A stretch of DNA of 64,000 nucleotides. It comes from Mytilisepta virgata. Taxonomy: Eukaryota; Mollusca; Bivalvia; Mytilida; Mytilidae. The translations under genes and the position numbers were made by a program. Below are positions 43,509-55,670 of this stretch, piece after piece (position 1 is the stretch's first letter; each line of letters starts with the position of its first letter). The DNA lies in assembly GCA_028015205.1 (NCBI GenBank), contig CM051516.1:52022230-52086229 (forward strand), in the 5' to 3' direction. The notes under the pieces were generated by a model, which ran no database searches, was not told where the DNA came from, and worked only from the letters and a program-made list of their open reading frames with translations.

Positions 43509-46290
43509 CACACATGTCCTGTCATGATTGCTGTTTTTACCCTTGTCAATAACAGGATTATTGTTTCATAATTTTATCATTTTTGAACGTATAAATCAAC
43601 TGTCATGCACAGGGTCAGCTAATCACTACAAATCTAGCTATCTGTTTATCAGTCAGTCACTTTAGAGATGGGAGGTTGTCTCATTGACATTTACTCCATA
43701 TCCATTCTTTTTAATATTATATTTTTTTACTTTTTCCCTTTCCTTCTAACAAATAATATTGGTCTGATCAATATGGTTGGGACAATCAAGTCATTAGCAG
43801 GATTACATTTTAATATTAAATGTCATTGACAGGGTACAATTTTCCAAATCAGTCATTAACAGGGTTACCTTTGAACATTGAATTTGATTGACAGGATATG
43901 ATTTTCCAAATTTCTGGGTCATGAACAGGTTCAAGTTTGTCCACCACAATTGGCACATACATACCCACTTTTTAACACAGTAACCCCCCGGGGCTTGTTA
44001 TTGATTTTTATTGTGATATTGAAAATGGTAGACACAAAGTTTCTTTCTTTCCACAATTAAACATGTAATTGATTCATTTTAGAAATGTTTAACTCTAAAT
44101 CTATCAATTTGTCATTTTGTCATTTACAAAAGTACTGTATTTTTGAAAAGGATCAGTTTATTACTTTGTTTCTTAATTTGTGCATTGAAAAAAAAACATG
44201 AATATGCAGCCATTTTCTATAATTAAAGAAAACAAAAGTAAAATGGTTATAGTATTAAAATATTAAACAGTATTTAATGTATAGTTTTGTAAGATTTATT
44301 GAAAACTACAAAATAACAAAATCGTTATTTGTGTGATAGTTTGAAAAAATCAAACTGTAAATTGTTGTTTTAATTTATTTGATCCAAATATATCATTTGT
44401 TATGTATTTTGTGGCTTTATAAAGTTTTGTTAACTTGAACACAATGACATGATGTTATAAATACCATAAGGTATTATGGATATCATATAATGGATTATTT
44501 TTGTAGAATGCCACTTTTTATCTGTTTAAGCTCAAAACTTATTCCTTATAATTTTACTTTGAGTCATTCTAACACTTCAATCTGATACAATATGCCAAAA
44601 TTTAAAAGGCAATGTTAATTGGCGTATTTTATTGATCAGAATATGTTAAATTTTACACATTTCAATGAACCTGTGAAATGTCATATTTGAGTATGTGCTA
44701 TAAATATACATCCTCATTGATTCTTCGATATTAAAATGGTAAAGAAGGCTTTAATTCTGAATCAAATTATATATTCAGAAAATGGTCCTATCTTACAATT
44801 TTATTTGTCTGTGTTCTTAGACAAAACAAAGACACATATTTTACAATGCAGGAAATCCACTTTATTGAATATTGAATAAATGGTGGCATCTTTGCCCACC
44901 CTCTATATTAAAATACTCTCTTAACAATTTTATTTGTCTGTGTTCTTAGACAAAACAAAGACACATATTTTACAATGCAGGAAATCCACTTTATTGAATA
45001 TTGAATAAATGGTGGCATCTTTGCCCACCCTCTATATTAACTATTTTATTGACCTTATTGACCTTTATAAAGCCAAAGATTAGTTAGTATTTTTTGTCAT
45101 TTGACTTTGTACTTTCACTTTTGAAAATGAAAATCTTTTTTGCTCTTTTCTGGATTTTAATGTAGAGAAATAACCTTTTGTTCTCTCTACTGGGGTGTCT
45201 GAGTACACAACATATATAAAACTTGGAAATTTGTTGCACAATAGTACATATGTTATTAGAATTTTAGATTAATTTTCTGCCAAGACGTTTTGCCTTTGTA
45301 ACCATCTGAATAATTATTTCGAAAATATTTTGTTTGTCAAACTTCCTTATAAGAGGAAAAATTTAATTGGAAGATACTAATACCAAGTGGATATCATTGA
45401 TTAACTTATTAATTTAATATTTGAAAATTGCTCAAAACTATAAAGTTTTTTATGGGAAAAATTGTTTATATGATTTCTTGGTAGAAACTAAATGTATTAG
45501 TTGCAATTTTTTTTTCACAGAATCTGCAAATTTCCCAGTTTAAATATGGAGTATACTCTGATGTCTGTCCAATCTGATACAACAAAATGTTGTTTGATGT
45601 TAGGATTCATTTATCTCATCATTTGCTTTTTACTAATTTTTAAATTGTACCTTTTTAAACATTTATTTATTGAGGTGATGGGAAGTTGTGAATTTGATTA
45701 TTTAAAAAGTAGAGGTACTCTTTTTGTTAATAATTTGGGGTTTTTCATTTAATACACATATGAGGTATTTATATATAAATGATAAGGCTTTTGGTGTCTG
45801 GGAACATCTATCTTCATATATTAGTTTCTCATAATTTCCTATCCTAACAATTTGAATTTAGCATTTTGCGTAGTCATTTGATATAAATTTTTTACTTGCT
45901 TTGAATTGCTTAGTATTCAGTTGAATTAATTACAGAAGATATCTGAACAATAGAATATAAATGGGAGCTCTACAAATTCATCATCCATAAATGCAGCTAA
46001 TATTATTATTTTAAAAATATTTTAGAATACTCTCATTGGATGAAAACTGTCATGTGATTCAAAAATAAATTGAATGTTTTTAAAAAATTGAACATCGCAG
46101 GAAATAACCTCAAAACATCCCAATTTTCCCACGTAAAGGGAGACAACTGCGTAATCATGAGAAACAACCCTATTGTTCATCTCAAAACCTTCCAATTTCC
46201 CCCCGCAAGGGAGACAACTGCAAAAGTCATGAGAGTCAAATTATGTTTTGCTCCTGTGGAAAAAATAATAAAACAATTACAGCCCTGATT
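43509..46290. other. Gene-free stretch
   Basis: AT-rich DNA without convincing coding sequence. It holds the tandem duplication at 44795-45040 and, near 46110-46220, two related segments with CGCAAGGGAGACAACTGC-type motifs. Confidence 0.5.
44795..45040. repeat. Near-perfect tandem duplication, period 129 bp
   Basis: ACAATTTTATTTGTCTGTGT through TGCCCACCCTCTATATTA occurs at 44795-44910 and again at 44924-45039 with no difference I can see, separated by a 13-bp AT-rich spacer. Identity implies a recent duplication or an assembly artefact. Confidence 0.9.
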
Positions 46291-46294
46291 TAAG

Positions 46295-46391
46295 GTAGAC
46301 ATTCAGATTTGGCAACCCTTGACAGGTTGTTTTCTCAGGGCAAGCCCTTGGGAAAACAAGCTCTCTGGGGTTGCCAAATCTGAATGTCTAC
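46295..46391. repeat. 97-bp inverted repeat (hairpin)
   Basis: GTAGACATTCAGATTTGGCA ACCC at the left pairs perfectly with GGGTTGCCAAATCTGAATGT CTAC at the right (24-bp arms). Inside, TTGTTTTCTCAGGGC pairs partly with GCCCTTGGGAAAACAA. It could be a small MITE or a structured RNA; no target duplication was seen. Confidence 0.8.
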
Positions 46392-47755
46392 ATCAAATGA
46401 GTGCCATAATTGTATACAGTCACATAACACGAAAAAAACAACAGCTGGGAATATTTTATAGATGCCAGCAGACTGAAACAATCTCTAAGCAGCCATTTAT
46501 TACATTCATGAATGCTTCTAGTAACGCAGTTTCTTTACGGTTATTTTTCTCTACTTTGAAGGGCACTCTATATTGCATAGAGGACTGTTTAACTCCACAC
46601 AGTGATTAACATTCGGAAAACCTATAATCACTGCCACCAGCACTTAGGGTTACTTCTTGTTAATGAGTTTTATTGTAAGGGATATTTTTAGTGTTTGTGA
46701 CATATTTCTTTTATGACGTCAAGTATTCTTTCATAACATCCACCATATGGCAATGCTCTTCACCTCTTGCTATGATTTGGGACTAAGTTCTTTTCTTACA
46801 TTGTTTATGTCATACTAAGATAGTAAAACGGAAAATATAAATTGTCCAGCTATAACAAGAAAGATTACTTGATGAAAAATTTTGAGAATTTAAATTATTT
46901 TAAAAGAGGACTGGCGAAATGCAGTATAACTATTCTAGATGTGAAGTGAACAACTCTCTGGAGTTTTGGATAAAGCTTTTAAAGTTAACCTCTATATACA
47001 GGGCATCTGTTCTTAAAGAGTTTCTTTTTTCTGATTTCTTTGGTTCCTTTCTGTATTTTGCTTTGAGAGGAATTGTCAAATATGTGTGTTCAAATTTTTT
47101 AAAATAGCTCACAATATTTACCTCGACAGTACATAATTGTATAGCAATGCCTTGTAGACTGTTTGAAACTTGAAGGCTACATATATACTCCTGATAAAAT
47201 ATATTGTCTGGCAGAATCTTGTCCTGAAATCCATTTCCCTTAAAGACGTAATTCCAAAGTGTTTTTGCCAAACAAATTTTATAATTACTTTAATAGTAGT
47301 TTAGAACATATTTGATAGAATAAAAATGAAATAAATAGACTGTTTAATCTCTAAATTTTTACTTCTTGGAATATTGATTATTATTATGTTATTGTTTAAT
47401 TTAGCCTCTATGCCAAAACAGCTACTTCTGTGACGAAATTATTTGATCAATTTTATAGTTGATCTGAATAATAATTTCCTCTGACACTTTTGTCTGCTTT
47501 CTTATTTTAATTCACTCGTTTTAATAAGCTTTATTGGTAATGGTAAAAGATTGCAGATTCGTGTATTTTCATTCGTATCAATTTACATGATTGAAAAAAA
47601 TTCTTTTTGAGTATACTAAATTTTGTGGTTTTTTAATTTCGATTAATAGCTTACAATAAATATTTATTTTATCAATCTGGCTCCTCTTCGCCAGTTTAAA
47701 TTGGTATCCAATAAAATGAAAATAAATCTGTATATTATTTTTACTTACCTGAACA

Positions 47756-47980
47756 GGGGCCTTGATGCCCTAGTGGTCTAGGTATTTGGTCACAACTACT
47801 AATGATCACTTATAGCCTGTCAACACTGAGGTGAGTTTGAATCTCACCTGTGGCGGGCTGTGTTTAGTCTGAATGGACAAAGATTGCCAATTTTCAGACC
47901 AAAGGTTGGTGGTTCCCTTCAAAAAAAAAACTGGCTGCTGTGAAATAGCCAAATGTGCTGAAAACGGTGTAAAACCTGAG
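47756..47980 (+). mobile_element. tRNA-derived SINE, same family as 31301-31567
   Basis: A-box-like CTAGTGGTCTAGG, B-box-like GAGTTTGAATCTC, then GATTGCCAATTTTCAGACCA, AAGGTTGGTGGTTCCCTTC and AAATAGCCAAATGTGCTGAA. Diverged, and internally shortened by an A-run. Confidence 0.82.
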
Positions 47981-49024
47981 CATATCCAGTATCTATGTAA
48001 CTGAAATTTCATTATTTCTGCTGGTTGTTCAAAGTAAAATCTAAAAGAAAATTTTTTTATCTAAAATATTTGAAAGAGAAACATTTAATCTATACATCAA
48101 AGCAGCAGCTTTCAAAGTTAATATTTCCTTGTATATGTTGCTATATTAGAATTGTTACAAGCTTTTTGTACTTACCTGGATTTATGTTATATTTTTATTA
48201 TACTTTTGAATCTGTTAGACGTTTTTGAAAAATAAAACTTTTCTTACAATTTGATGTCTGTTACATTAAAATATCTCCTGTGTGTCCTAACTCAAATGGA
48301 CATGTCTTTTCCAATGCCACATTCATAACCAATATATTCAATCCAAGAACAACATTTTTTCAGTTTGTCAGTAATAAGCCTTGTGGAACCAAAGATCAGT
48401 GCAAGCTCAATTTTGCTGTAACTTGACATTTGTTGTCTGTTGATAAACTTATCTAAGATTTTAATTGAACTACTGAGCCAATCAGTAACAGTGGTCCTCT
48501 GACAATTGTATCTGATGACCAGGTGGTCAAATAATTGCGGCAGCCAAACTTAAAAATCAGCAGACTATGGAAAATTCATGTAATGATCATGTTGTCGATA
48601 ACTATTTGACAGCAATCGTCATTTTCATAATCTATGCAGTGACTTAGACCCCTAATCACTGTGTCATTTGGTCCAGATTTTGCAGAAATGGTCTCATGAC
48701 TGCCAACCAGAAGCTTGCAACAGTTTCCTTGAAAGAACTTTGAATGGCATTCTTTATATCATTTAGAACTGTACATTTTGTAGTTCAAGCCAGTTTTGGT
48801 ATACAGCACCTGGAAATCTCTATAGAGACTTACAAAAAGTTACAACATAGAGTAAAGTGCCGTAAAAACGGTCATGTTTGTAAAAAATTACAATTTAGGA
48901 CAGAAATTGTAGAACGTAGTAAAATAAGAAACCTGAGATTATGAGAATTCAAACAGAATTGTATTTGTGTAGAAAATGAGAAAAAAAAACATTTTCCAAT
49001 ACTTTTTATCACTCAATATAACCA

Positions 49025-49457
49025 TTTTTATTATGCCTCGCCCACGAATATGGATGGGGCATGAGTTACCCTTGTCCATCTGAACTATTTGGTTAAGTTT
49101 TGCATTTAGGTTCATTTCTTTGGAACTAGGCATAGTGCATAATCAATGAAACCTCACCAGTGGATGTGCCTTGGGTAGTAATGAGCAGTCATACAATAAT
49201 TGGGTCATTATAACCTACATTTTATGCTTAAGCGACTCTGGTTAAGTTTTGAATTTAGGTTCATTTCTTTGGAACTAAACATAGTGTATCAATGAAACTT
49301 CGTCACATCAGTGGATGTGCCTTGGGTAATACTGAGTAGTCATACAATAATTGAGTCATTATGACCTTCATTTAACGCTTGAGTGAATCTGGTTAAGTTT
49401 TGTGTTTATATGGATTTTAGGGCAGGGCATCCGTGTATTACAGACACAATTTCTAGT
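49025..49457 (+). mobile_element. Helentron-like element, TTATGCCTCGCC family
   Basis: 5' TTTTTATTATGCCTCGCCCA with returning arm TGGATGGGGCATGAG. 3' arm GGGCAGGGCAT, then CCGTGTATTACAGACACAAT and TTCTAG. About 2.5 internal units of 165 bp (GGTTCATTTCTTTGGAACTA, CATTTTATGCTTAAGCGACT). Confidence 0.72.
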
Positions 49458-51245
49458 ATACCATAAAATGAGCATTTCAAAATTTCTCAATGGCTAAGGC
49501 AAATTTCATCTGAAAGTTCTTGCACTATAATATATATATATGAAAATTTACTTTGTACATGTAAATTCTGGCATTGAATGATGTTTTTTTTAAAGAATAA
49601 AATTGCTCCATCTCAGATTCCCCTTTTGTCCGTGAACAACATAAACACAATAAAAACATGGTTTCAATATTGGTCATTCTGCATAACAATTCAACTAGAT
49701 AGCCAATTTCATAAATGAATAGGTACTCTGGGGCACATTTAGGTTATCAAAATAAATATTTGTCACTGAAATTTAAATAATTTCTTTCTATTGGCAAACT
49801 TTATTTCGTGTACAATTGATATTCTTTCTACTATCTCCGTGATCAGAATTTCACATTCCGCAAAAGGTGATAATTATATTGTTGCTAATATTGCAATTTT
49901 TCCTAAACTGGACTAAAAATTTAATTATAACTTTCAAAAACATACCTATCAATTTTTCATCACTTATTTGAATTTTAAATATTTCTAAAAATAATTAACC
50001 CAAAATGCATTTGAATCAAGCACTCGTAGCATTTTATTTCCAGGCTAAAAAACTTGTCAAACTAAAACATTTTGTTGGTCGTAACTTATTGTAGTGGCCC
50101 TATAGTTACTAAGAACACATTAGAAGTGGGATAATTATTCCCCCCCCACCCCCCCCATAAACAAAAAGAATTTTCCAAAGTTTTGGCCATTTGTACATTT
50201 TTTGTACATGTATATTGTAATTTGAATATTTGACATTGTCTTGTGTGCAACTTCTGACATGGTTCATTAGAATTTTTATATTGTTCCATATTCCTCCTGG
50301 TCCATAGAACTTTCTAGAGTTATATCCCTTTGGGTATATAAATTTCTATTGTATCATTGTCAACTCATAGCACATGGTTTTATAGGTACATATAGAAATT
50401 GATATATTGTTTAAGTCTGTCATACATTGTACATGTACATTTTTGTACATGTACTTGTGCATGTATGATGTTCAAATCTGGACTTTTTCCAAGGATGTTT
50501 TTGAGTCCTGTCCAGACAACTAACATATTGCTGCCATGAATTATTCTTTTCTGATTAATCGAATTTAAAAAACCATTTCATCTGAAATCACATAGCCAAA
50601 TTCACAGAAACATTTTGAAGCATCTAATACAAAGACCCCACAAAAAATTGTCATACAGGTATATGATGCCATAACAAGCAGATTTTGTCTCCTTGTTTGA
50701 GGTATATAATAATAAAATGAGTTTATGACCCAAAATTTTAAGACATGTTTGTATGACTTGAAATCTTTATTGAAATTTGAATTCATTTGTAAAAACAAAT
50801 TCACAGATATAACTACTGTATTTTATATAAAATGAACATTAAGCAATAGAAGAATAATAATATTACCAATCATGGCCGTACAGAGGACAAGCAGATACAT
50901 GACGTAAGATTACTACACATTGTCATGAGCTACATGTAAAAGACGACGACTGAAAATATGTGGACCTTATTTCACAAAAAATTGTAAGACTAAGATTAAT
51001 TGTAAGTTTGATGCAATCATACCATAACATTTAAATAATTACGGTTTTACCAACACTAATCAATAACAATTGTTGAAGAGGTTCCAAAAGGAAAAACAAT
51101 GTCAGAGAGATTGTTTAATCTCTTAAGCTATTTTTGACTGCCTGAACAATAATTATCATGCTATTATTGAATATTATGATCTACAAAATGTATAGAAAAG
51201 CATGGCAATTTGAATTAATGAATACACATGAAACTGGCAGAGATT
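49458..51245. other. Gene-free stretch upstream of CDIN1 3' end
   Basis: AT-rich sequence with a C-rich run at 50139-50155 and no recognisable gene. The lower part may include the CDIN1 3' UTR. Confidence 0.4.
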
Positions 51246-52091
51246 TTATTTTGCTTTTGTTAATGGGTTCAATCTGACGATATTTTCAGGGAAACTGTCA
51301 CGAAGAATTATTCCTTTGTCTTTATGTATATCCAATTCTTCAATGAAACCAAACCAGTATATAACCATCCCTGGTCCAAATCTATTCCAATAACTCCAGA
51401 ATTGATCCTTTAAGTAAGTTTTGTTACTAAATTCATCACCAAATGATGCTTTACTTTCAATCCAGTTCACAATGTATCCTTCAACACTTATAGGAACTTC
51501 AAGTTTGACGTCAGGAGTTTTGTCATATCCACGAGCACGCATATGATCTTCATTCATGTAAGAGAGTCCCAAAGAATCTAATTTATTGGTCAATTTAAAT
51601 TCATACTCTTGGCCAATACCATGCTTAATACTGTCCACAATAGGTCCATAATGATCATCACTTAAAATACATTCCTGGACTTCTATGGCCAGGATTGAAT
51701 TTTGTATCAAAGCTGGATCTTTCATTAACTGGGTTACTTTTGATTTAGGAGGATTCTCCCCTGAAAATTCTGTTTGTGCTAAATATCGCTCCAGTATGAT
51801 CCTTGCCAAAAGTGCTGGAGATAGGTCAATCTGATCTGATAAATTTAACATGGCATGTTTTTCTCCATTTTGAACAGCATTCTTATACTTTTGAAAATAT
51901 TCATTCGTGCTTTCAGGGTTGTAATGAATGTGATGAGTTTTCTTCATTTTCTTCTGATAATTCTGTGAGTATATGCTGCCTAAAGTGTTTTTCGAAAGAT
52001 CAGGGTACTTTCCTTGGATAAGACTGAAACAGGCTCTGGAGTTGTGCTCCTGAATTATATTTAAAATGTCGTTGTAAATTGCTAATTTCAT
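51246..52091 (-). CDS. CDIN1: CDIN1 (CDAN1-interacting nuclease 1, C15orf41) orthologue, intronless
   Basis: A single open frame of 281 codons, the same length as human CDIN1. Conserved blocks are GYDKTPD (188-194), WIESKASFGDE (210-220), DQFWSYWNRFGPG (229-241) and VIYWFGFIEELD (243-254). D194 and the E212-x-K214 pair form the PD-(D/E)XK nuclease core. An in-frame TAA two codons upstream fixes the start (TAA AAA ATG). Family knowledge: CDIN1 binds Codanin-1 and both are mutated in congenital dyserythropoietic anaemia type I; the nuclease fold relates to Holliday-junction resolvases. The vertebrate gene has many exons, so an uninterrupted CDS points to a retrocopy or intron loss. The frame is intact with key residues kept, so it is probably functional. 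An AATAAA overlaps the stop codon. Confidence 0.95.
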   Translation of the reverse strand: MKLAIYNDILNIIQEHNSRACFSLIQGKYPDLSKNTLGSIYSQNYQKKMKKTHHIHYNPESTNEYFQKYKNAVQNGEKHAMLNLSDQIDLSPALLARIILERYLAQTEFSGENPPKSKVTQLMKDPALIQNSILAIEVQECILSDDHYGPIVDSIKHGIGQEYEFKLTNKLDSLGLSYMNEDHMRARGYDKTPDVKLEVPISVEGYIVNWIESKASFGDEFSNKTYLKDQFWSYWNRFGPGMVIYWFGFIEELDIHKDKGIILRDSFPENIVRLNPLTKAK

Positions 52092-52757
52092 TTTTTAACC
52101 CTTTCGACTTCCCGCAATATTTTGTAAACAAAAACTCTGAATCACACAAGCGCTTTAATAGAACTATTACTATAGTCATTTCGTACCATTGCCATTCGGT
52201 ACACATATTTGAGAGAGTAATAGAGTAGACTGTCACCCCGAGAAATCATCTATATAAATGAAATTTTCAAATTCAAATTATTTATAAGTGAAATTTCAAC
52301 ATTACCACCAGGGATCATATAATACTTCATATACATTTCCTGATTACCACTGACTGTTGAGGGCATTTTTTAACAGTTAGTCAACAATTCTCATGATTCT
52401 TTTCCTAATAAAGTTTTCACAGAAAATTCAACATGTTCAATCTCAATCTTTTCGTGTTATCTGTTTTATTATAGTGAATGCTGTTTGTTTTTTTTTAATG
52501 GAGGGGCTTACACAATTTGTTACATTCCGCTTTAACACAGGCCTAAGCGGATAATAATTTGTCGTCACGTCTACCTCTTGTACGACCGGGAACCTTGAGT
52601 TGATGAGGGTGATAGACGAAAAATTATTACTCGACGAGCAATGTGTTGGAACAGAATGTTATTCTCGTCTAACAGACCGAAAGGACAGGAATTTAAAATA
52701 TGTTACATGACTGAAGTACAGTAATGGAATAATTGTCATTTCAATAGGAGTGCATGG

Positions 52758-53160
52758 TTAAGGAAGTTCGCTACTCAGTTTCAAAATAACAAGCTTTTCA
52801 TAAAACTGGTAAATATTGATAGTAGATTAATAAAGAAACTAAAAGAGCAAAAAAAAAAAAAAAAAAAATTATAGGTTCTTGTGCTTGTTTTCGAGAAATT
52901 TGGCGGGGAAAATATGCACTCTTGATTTTACATAGCTTTATCATTGACAAGTTTTATTTCTCAAAAGCCATTAAATACATGAAATAATAACAAGGATTTT
53001 ATAAGATTTTTACAAATGGCTTATTATACTGTATGCAAAAGATTTATGAAAAGAAAAACGGGTGTTAGCGAGAAAAATAATTTATGGCATTCAAATGGAT
53101 AAAACCAGAGGATTCTGAACATCTGACAAAAATTACAATACATGACTAGCAAACATCCTT
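52758..53160 (-). mobile_element. MITE tipped TTAAGGATGTTCGCT, copy 1
   Basis: About 400 bp; ends TTAAGGAAGTTCGCT and AGCAAACATCCTT. In inverse orientation to 57062-57453. Shared blocks: ATAACAAGCTTTTCATAA, ATTTGTAAAAATCTTATAAA (complement), CAGAGGATTCTGAACATCTG. An A-run at 52850-52868 is specific to this copy. Confidence 0.8.
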
Positions 53161-54332
53161 CACTCATTTATATTTATACATGTTATATGTGTGGTTAGCA
53201 GCCAATCATTAAAAATAATATGTTTCGTATGATATATGTAAATATCAGTTATTTATAGATTATAGCATGGCATTTTTCATATCACACCTATTATCAGCAC
53301 TATAATTCATGATATCAGCCCAAGAGCTCCTAGCTGAGCCTGAAGACAGTTTGGAAAATATCATGGGATATGCATGGTTCCCGCTGGCTCCACAAATACA
53401 TGTATTTTAGTACTGGAGTTTGAGCTCCAGATTTAGGTTATGGGCTTCATAATTTATAGGATTCAGTCATCATTTTCTTTATGTTTAATCTCATGGTTTA
53501 ACTCTTTTCAAGAAGTTGTTTTTTGTTAGTATTTTGAACGACCGCAAACATTGGCAAAGGTATTATGCGATTTTATTGTTAAAGCCAAAGGTGGTGAAAA
53601 ATGTGGTGTTAGGTATCAGGCTGATATGGGAGTATCGGGATGATATCGAGATGGATATGGAAAATGGGGTTTAATAATTATCTATATATATTTTTTATGC
53701 ACATGTATATTTCACGCCCTCTGGGGAGGAGTATTCGCCTTAATTATCTACAGGTACAAGTAATTTTTACCGCCCAAAATAGCTTTTTTTTCAGACACCA
53801 CCAAAATAATGGTCTATAAACGATACCACCTCCCCCCAATCCAAAATGGGAAAATATTAACACTTCAAATATTACTTAGATTAACACACACAAAAAGAAC
53901 CCCTACTACTCCTTAACACCCAAATACCATGCAGATATTTTTTATCACCAAAAAATCACTGAAATAGAATTTGAACCCCAAAGAGAGAAAATTTAATGAA
54001 TTTGGAAAAATTACCCCCCCCAAAAAAAAATCAACAATAATATGAACTTTGGTATTGTGAAATCTTCAGAGTACCTTGTGGGATTTTTAAGGGTAGCGAT
54101 CAGGAGGGTTAAAAGAGGTTCCTCCGTACAAGTGGACAATGTACCATGTCATTCATGTGACCGCGAAATAAAAATCTGGAATTTTTATCTGGACAAAACA
54201 CAGTGACTTCATGGACTTAATGATGTATATATATATCGATCTCCCATCATCCAAAATAAAAACTGCAAACACATAAACCCTACACAACCCTCTTAAAACC
54301 TTAATTTTATTTAAACATAAAGAAACCACTAA

Positions 54333-55670
54333 GGCACCAACCATTTTTTTACCGAGGGGGGGCCTGGGATTTTTATGCCTGATAGAATTTTTTTTTCAGG
54401 TCAGTCGAAAATCAAAATTTTTTTTTCACACATCAAGCAAAACAGAATTTTTTTTTTTTTTATTATATACATGAGCAAATTTTTTTTTCTTCCGAAAAAA
54501 AGTTCAAATACATTGTTCAAGCAGATATTTCATTTCTACAAAAAAGTGCGTGGCTTTGTCTGTAACCAGGTCGTGGACGAGGTATAGGTTGCTTTTGTAG
54601 GCCACTTCCAACAGTGATATTCTCTTAGTCCATCATACAAGTACCACGACCCCTGTATCACAATGCTACAATTGAAATGTCAACCATTTCCGTAAGTTAT
54701 GGCCAGGGGTGAGTAACTGAAAAAAAAGTTTTCTTCTATATAGCATATGATAGAAAGATTATATATAGGAGATAAATTATCAGCTCCATAAAAGTGATTT
54801 ATATGCATTCTTTCAAGTGCAATTTTTAATTTTATTGCTATTGGAAACAAAGTAAAATGTTCAAAAAGATTATTATTCAATAGAAATGAATTTATTAAAG
54901 TTAGTGGAATGACGTTCTTCGGTACTGTTCAATGCATTTGTTTGATTGTTTGTTTTTGTGTGTGTGTGTGTGTGTGTGTGTGAGTGATTCCATTGGGTAG
55001 GAGGAAGAGGTCACAAACATAATTCTTTATTCTATCTTAACTGGGAAATTTATTGTACATTTAGTATTTGTATTTAGTTTGTTTGATTACAGAAGCTCAG
55101 CCGGAATGGAAAAAAGATACTATTATAAAAGATAATGTTCTAAGTATTGTATAACTAGACCGGTCTTTTTTTCATTTCAAATTTAAATATATTTTCAACT
55201 GAACTTTACACTCTTTCATATCATGTTGAAGAAAGTATTATTTCTATATTTAGTATCATACTATACACTGAATCTATAATAGCTATAAATTTTGTCATGA
55301 TGTGATGCATTATGGAACTATAAACTAAAATTTAAAACACAGAAATACAGTGCTGTACATAGTAGCAACCAAAAACGTGAAATAATTTTATTTACCTCTT
55401 ATAAAGTTGTGATGGTCCTTTCCAGTCTTCTGAATCTGCACAGCATACACTTTTTGAAGATTCCACTGTCAGTGTTATTTTAATATATACATTTTTTTTT
55501 TGAAATTATTTGATTTGGAACAAAAAATTTTTTTCGGGAATATTCAGACTTAAAACATTTTTTTTTGGACATAGTGAGAATGAAAATATTTTTTTCAGAC
55601 TAATCTGGACATAAAATATTTTTTTCAAAAAAATCCCAGGCCCCCCCTCGGAAATAAAATGGTTCGTGCC
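54333..55670. mobile_element. 1.3-kb TIR element flanked by TAA
   Basis: Inverted ends over about 45 bp: GGCACCAACCATTTTTTTAC CGAGGGGGGGCCTGGGATTT at the left, and the complement of GGCACGAACCATTTTATTTC CGAGGGGGGGCCTGGGATTT at the right. Flanked by TAA (54330-54332 and 55671-55673), as in PIF/Harbinger-type insertions. Long T-runs alternating with short words (CAGGTCAG, GGACATA) lie next to each end, and a (TG)n run at 54957-54982. No transposase is visible. Confidence 0.83.
54957..54982. repeat. (TG)n microsatellite
   Basis: About 13 uninterrupted TG dinucleotides inside the 54333-55670 element. Confidence 0.95.
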
